A DNA stretch of 64,000 bases, taken from assembly GCA_017469955.1 (NCBI GenBank), contig JAFUFJ010000006.1, positions 89,363 to 153,362 of the forward strand. The letters run 5' to 3'. This document shows positions 63,501-64,000 of the stretch, piece by piece. The DNA is from Prevotella sp. (GTDB taxonomy: Bacteria > Bacteroidota > Bacteroidia > Bacteroidales > Bacteroidaceae). The notes under the pieces are model-generated. The model saw only the letters and a list, made by a program, of their open reading frames with translations, was not told where the DNA came from and ran no database searches. The position numbers and the translations under genes are program-made. Position 1 is the stretch's first letter. Each line of letters begins with the position of its first letter.

Positions 63501-63747
63501 CTGTTTGTGTCTGCAGGCCTACATAGGACACTTCGAGCAGTGAATTCAGATTGGGAACGCTGACGGTAAATTGTCCGTCAACATTTGTTACGGCACCAAC
63601 GTTGGTGCCAACAACCTTTACAGATGCACCGATGACGGGCTGATCGTCTTCAGCCGAGTACACGGTGCCCCTGACAGTTGTCTGTGCCAAGGCCATTCCT
63701 ATTGACAGGAACAGGCCGGCAAGTAGCATTGTTAGTTTTTTTTCCAT
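60514..63747 (-). CDS. SusC/RagA-type TonB-dependent transporter (second locus)
   Basis: Protein of 1077 aa from MEKKLTMLLAGLFLSIG; 45 further in-frame codons upstream lie in the leader. The CarboxypepD-like domain starts at VRGTVYSAEDDQPVIGASV, the plug contains LDEVMVVAFGTQKKSSFTGS, the RagA motif SGAPGAGSGSINVRG, and VLKDAASAALYGARGASGV. It ends TISGGIQLTF. No HTCS or enzyme of this locus is inside the window. Confidence 0.95.
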   Translation of the reverse strand: MEKKLTMLLAGLFLSIGMALAQTTVRGTVYSAEDDQPVIGASVKVVGTNVGAVTNVDGQFTVSVPNLNSLLEVSYVGLQTQTVKAARELTIVLQSDNNVLDEVMVVAFGTQKKSSFTGSAAVINAKDIQLHTTTNVANTLVGSVPGLQMRGSSGAPGAGSGSINVRGISSLYAETDPLVIVDGAPYSASLSNIPTSDIESVTVLKDAASAALYGARGASGVILVTTKKGQRRDAVVSVDVKWGANTRGVQDYETITDPAEFYEAYYAQLYNYQRYGQGASIADANAWANSTLLNHLGYNVYTVPDGQSLIGTDGKLNPNATLGRQYVASNGETYYMTPDNWTDLAYKTALRQEYNVSVNGGNDRSSFYASAAYLNEDGVIEYSGFERFSGRLKADYQAKKWLKVGANANFVHSNTKSNPNLSTSLGSTNLMYYTSMIAPIYPVYVRVIDPETHNPVIRTDEYGHPQHDYGVSSKNYVGYGRGFMQTGNPLGSNRYNQVGTTGNQFNGSFNVDVQLFPWLKFNNTSTAILGQTSHSDFENPFEGPKTGVNGEITKYQSNTLRTNHVQTLTFLKDFGPHSITAMLGHEYYHTKTKYLEAQRTGGFSAEIPELNAFATMSGSGSYTSQYNVEGYFGSVQYNYAEKYFGSLSYRRDASSYFDKDHRWGNFWSVGAAWLINKESFFNADWVDELKLKASIGQQGNDGIGSFQYINMYSLTKVDDTTLAQSPYRKGNSEITWETTTNFNAGIEFSLWKQRLTGSLDFYSKKTTDLLFWLSIPESTGYRGMYGNLGDIRNSGVELTLSGDVIRTKDFTWTLAGNITHNNAKILKLPETKTGENGGFFESPRWYTEGGPVYNYMTYAYAGVNEQGQQLFWYDEDLSSLTTGEANNIAKAATKKSGTTTNIGEASRYATGNILPKFYGGFSTTLRYKNVDATVTFDYQIGGKVYDTRYQALMTPAEDASNAGQTYHKDWAKSWSPNNTDSNIPRWQYGDTNIPSSDRWLTKASYLNFQSFNVGYSVPKSLISKVQISNLRIYAAGENLFFWSARKGLDPRYSYTGNTTVNVYSPIRTISGGIQLTF

Positions 63748-63906
63748 AAAATCTCTCTCTAATGTTAATATAATACTATCTTCTTTTTCCTTGTATAGTC
63801 GTTTCTGATGTCTTTTGCTGTCTTTATAGAGTTTTGCGCTTGTTTTCCCAAACTTTTCACCTCTGGGCGCGAGGTGCAACACTCTTGGAGATTGTTATCC
63901 ACGCTG

Positions 63907-63914
63907 CAAAAGTA
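63907..63914 (-). promoter_or_regulatory. Promoter -7 box for the second SusC
   Basis: TACTTTTG on the minus strand with TTTG 20 nt upstream, giving a leader of about 150 nt. The bases beyond it to the window end are A/T-rich and show no gene. Confidence 0.65.
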
Positions 63915-64000
63915 AGGCTATTTCACATTTTAAACAAATTTTTTTAGTACAAGCACCTTATTTTAAACATTTATTAACTAAAAAGAGCCCGTTTTTGATT

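Overview
The window reads as chromosomal DNA of a Bacteroidota bacterium, most likely Prevotella or a close relative. Supporting signs are SusC/SusD pairs, a one-protein hybrid two-component regulator, C-terminal tails resembling type IX secretion sorting domains, and promoters with the Bacteroidota layout (TTTG, about 19-20 nt, then TAnnTTTG) in front of many genes. No phage, transposase, integrase or CRISPR array was seen.

Layout. 1-4 kb: the end of a GH43-like enzyme, a NUDIX hydrolase and two tandem secreted esterases. 4.4-5.6 kb: a thioredoxin-fold lipoprotein without its cysteine pair. 5.8-23.9 kb: a polysaccharide utilisation locus (two paralogous toroid-like proteins of unassigned family, a PA14 protein, SusC, SusD, a DUF3823-like lipoprotein, an unknown secreted protein, a GH43 lipoprotein and an HTCS regulator). 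24.1-26.3 kb: GH27 alpha-galactosidase, divergent from pnp. 29.2-37.8 kb: a xylan-type block (acetylesterase, FG-GAP/GH43 fusion, tRNA-Asn, GH3 beta-xylosidase) bracketed by a 254-bp inverted repeat. 38-40.8 kb: an S41 peptidase and a glycerophosphodiesterase with an apparent frameshift. 41-45.7 kb: rimP-nusA-infB. 46.5-53.4 kb: a suf iron-sulfur locus with an outer-membrane-like protein and an acetyltransferase among its genes. 53.4-57.5 kb: GH36 alpha-galactosidase, a small membrane protein, rnhB and a WYL regulator. 57.8-63.9 kb: a second SusC/SusD/lipoprotein set on the minus strand, probably continuing to the right.

Two intergenic DNA systems stand out. (1) Eight elements, each exactly 107 nt, lie in eight separate intergenic gaps. 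Each is five 19-nt words separated by 3-nt spacers (22-nt pitch), and each word is a degenerate dyad of 9+1+9 nt. Three further gaps hold arrays with the same 19+3 layout but only three words (63 nt) and unrelated word vocabularies; a fourth, weaker one has two words. (2) An 88-bp promoter-repeat unit occurs tandemly upstream of sufB and inside both arms of the 254-bp inverted repeat. A 66-bp relative precedes sufS and a half unit precedes sufC. Successive units end exactly at a -7 box, and only the last box before the gene matches TAnnTTTG fully with an upstream TTTG. I know of no named family matching either, but no database could be searched.

The enzymes (GH43, GH3, GH27, GH36, esterases) point to arabinoxylan-, pectin- or galactan-type plant polysaccharides. 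The exact substrates cannot be read from the sequence.
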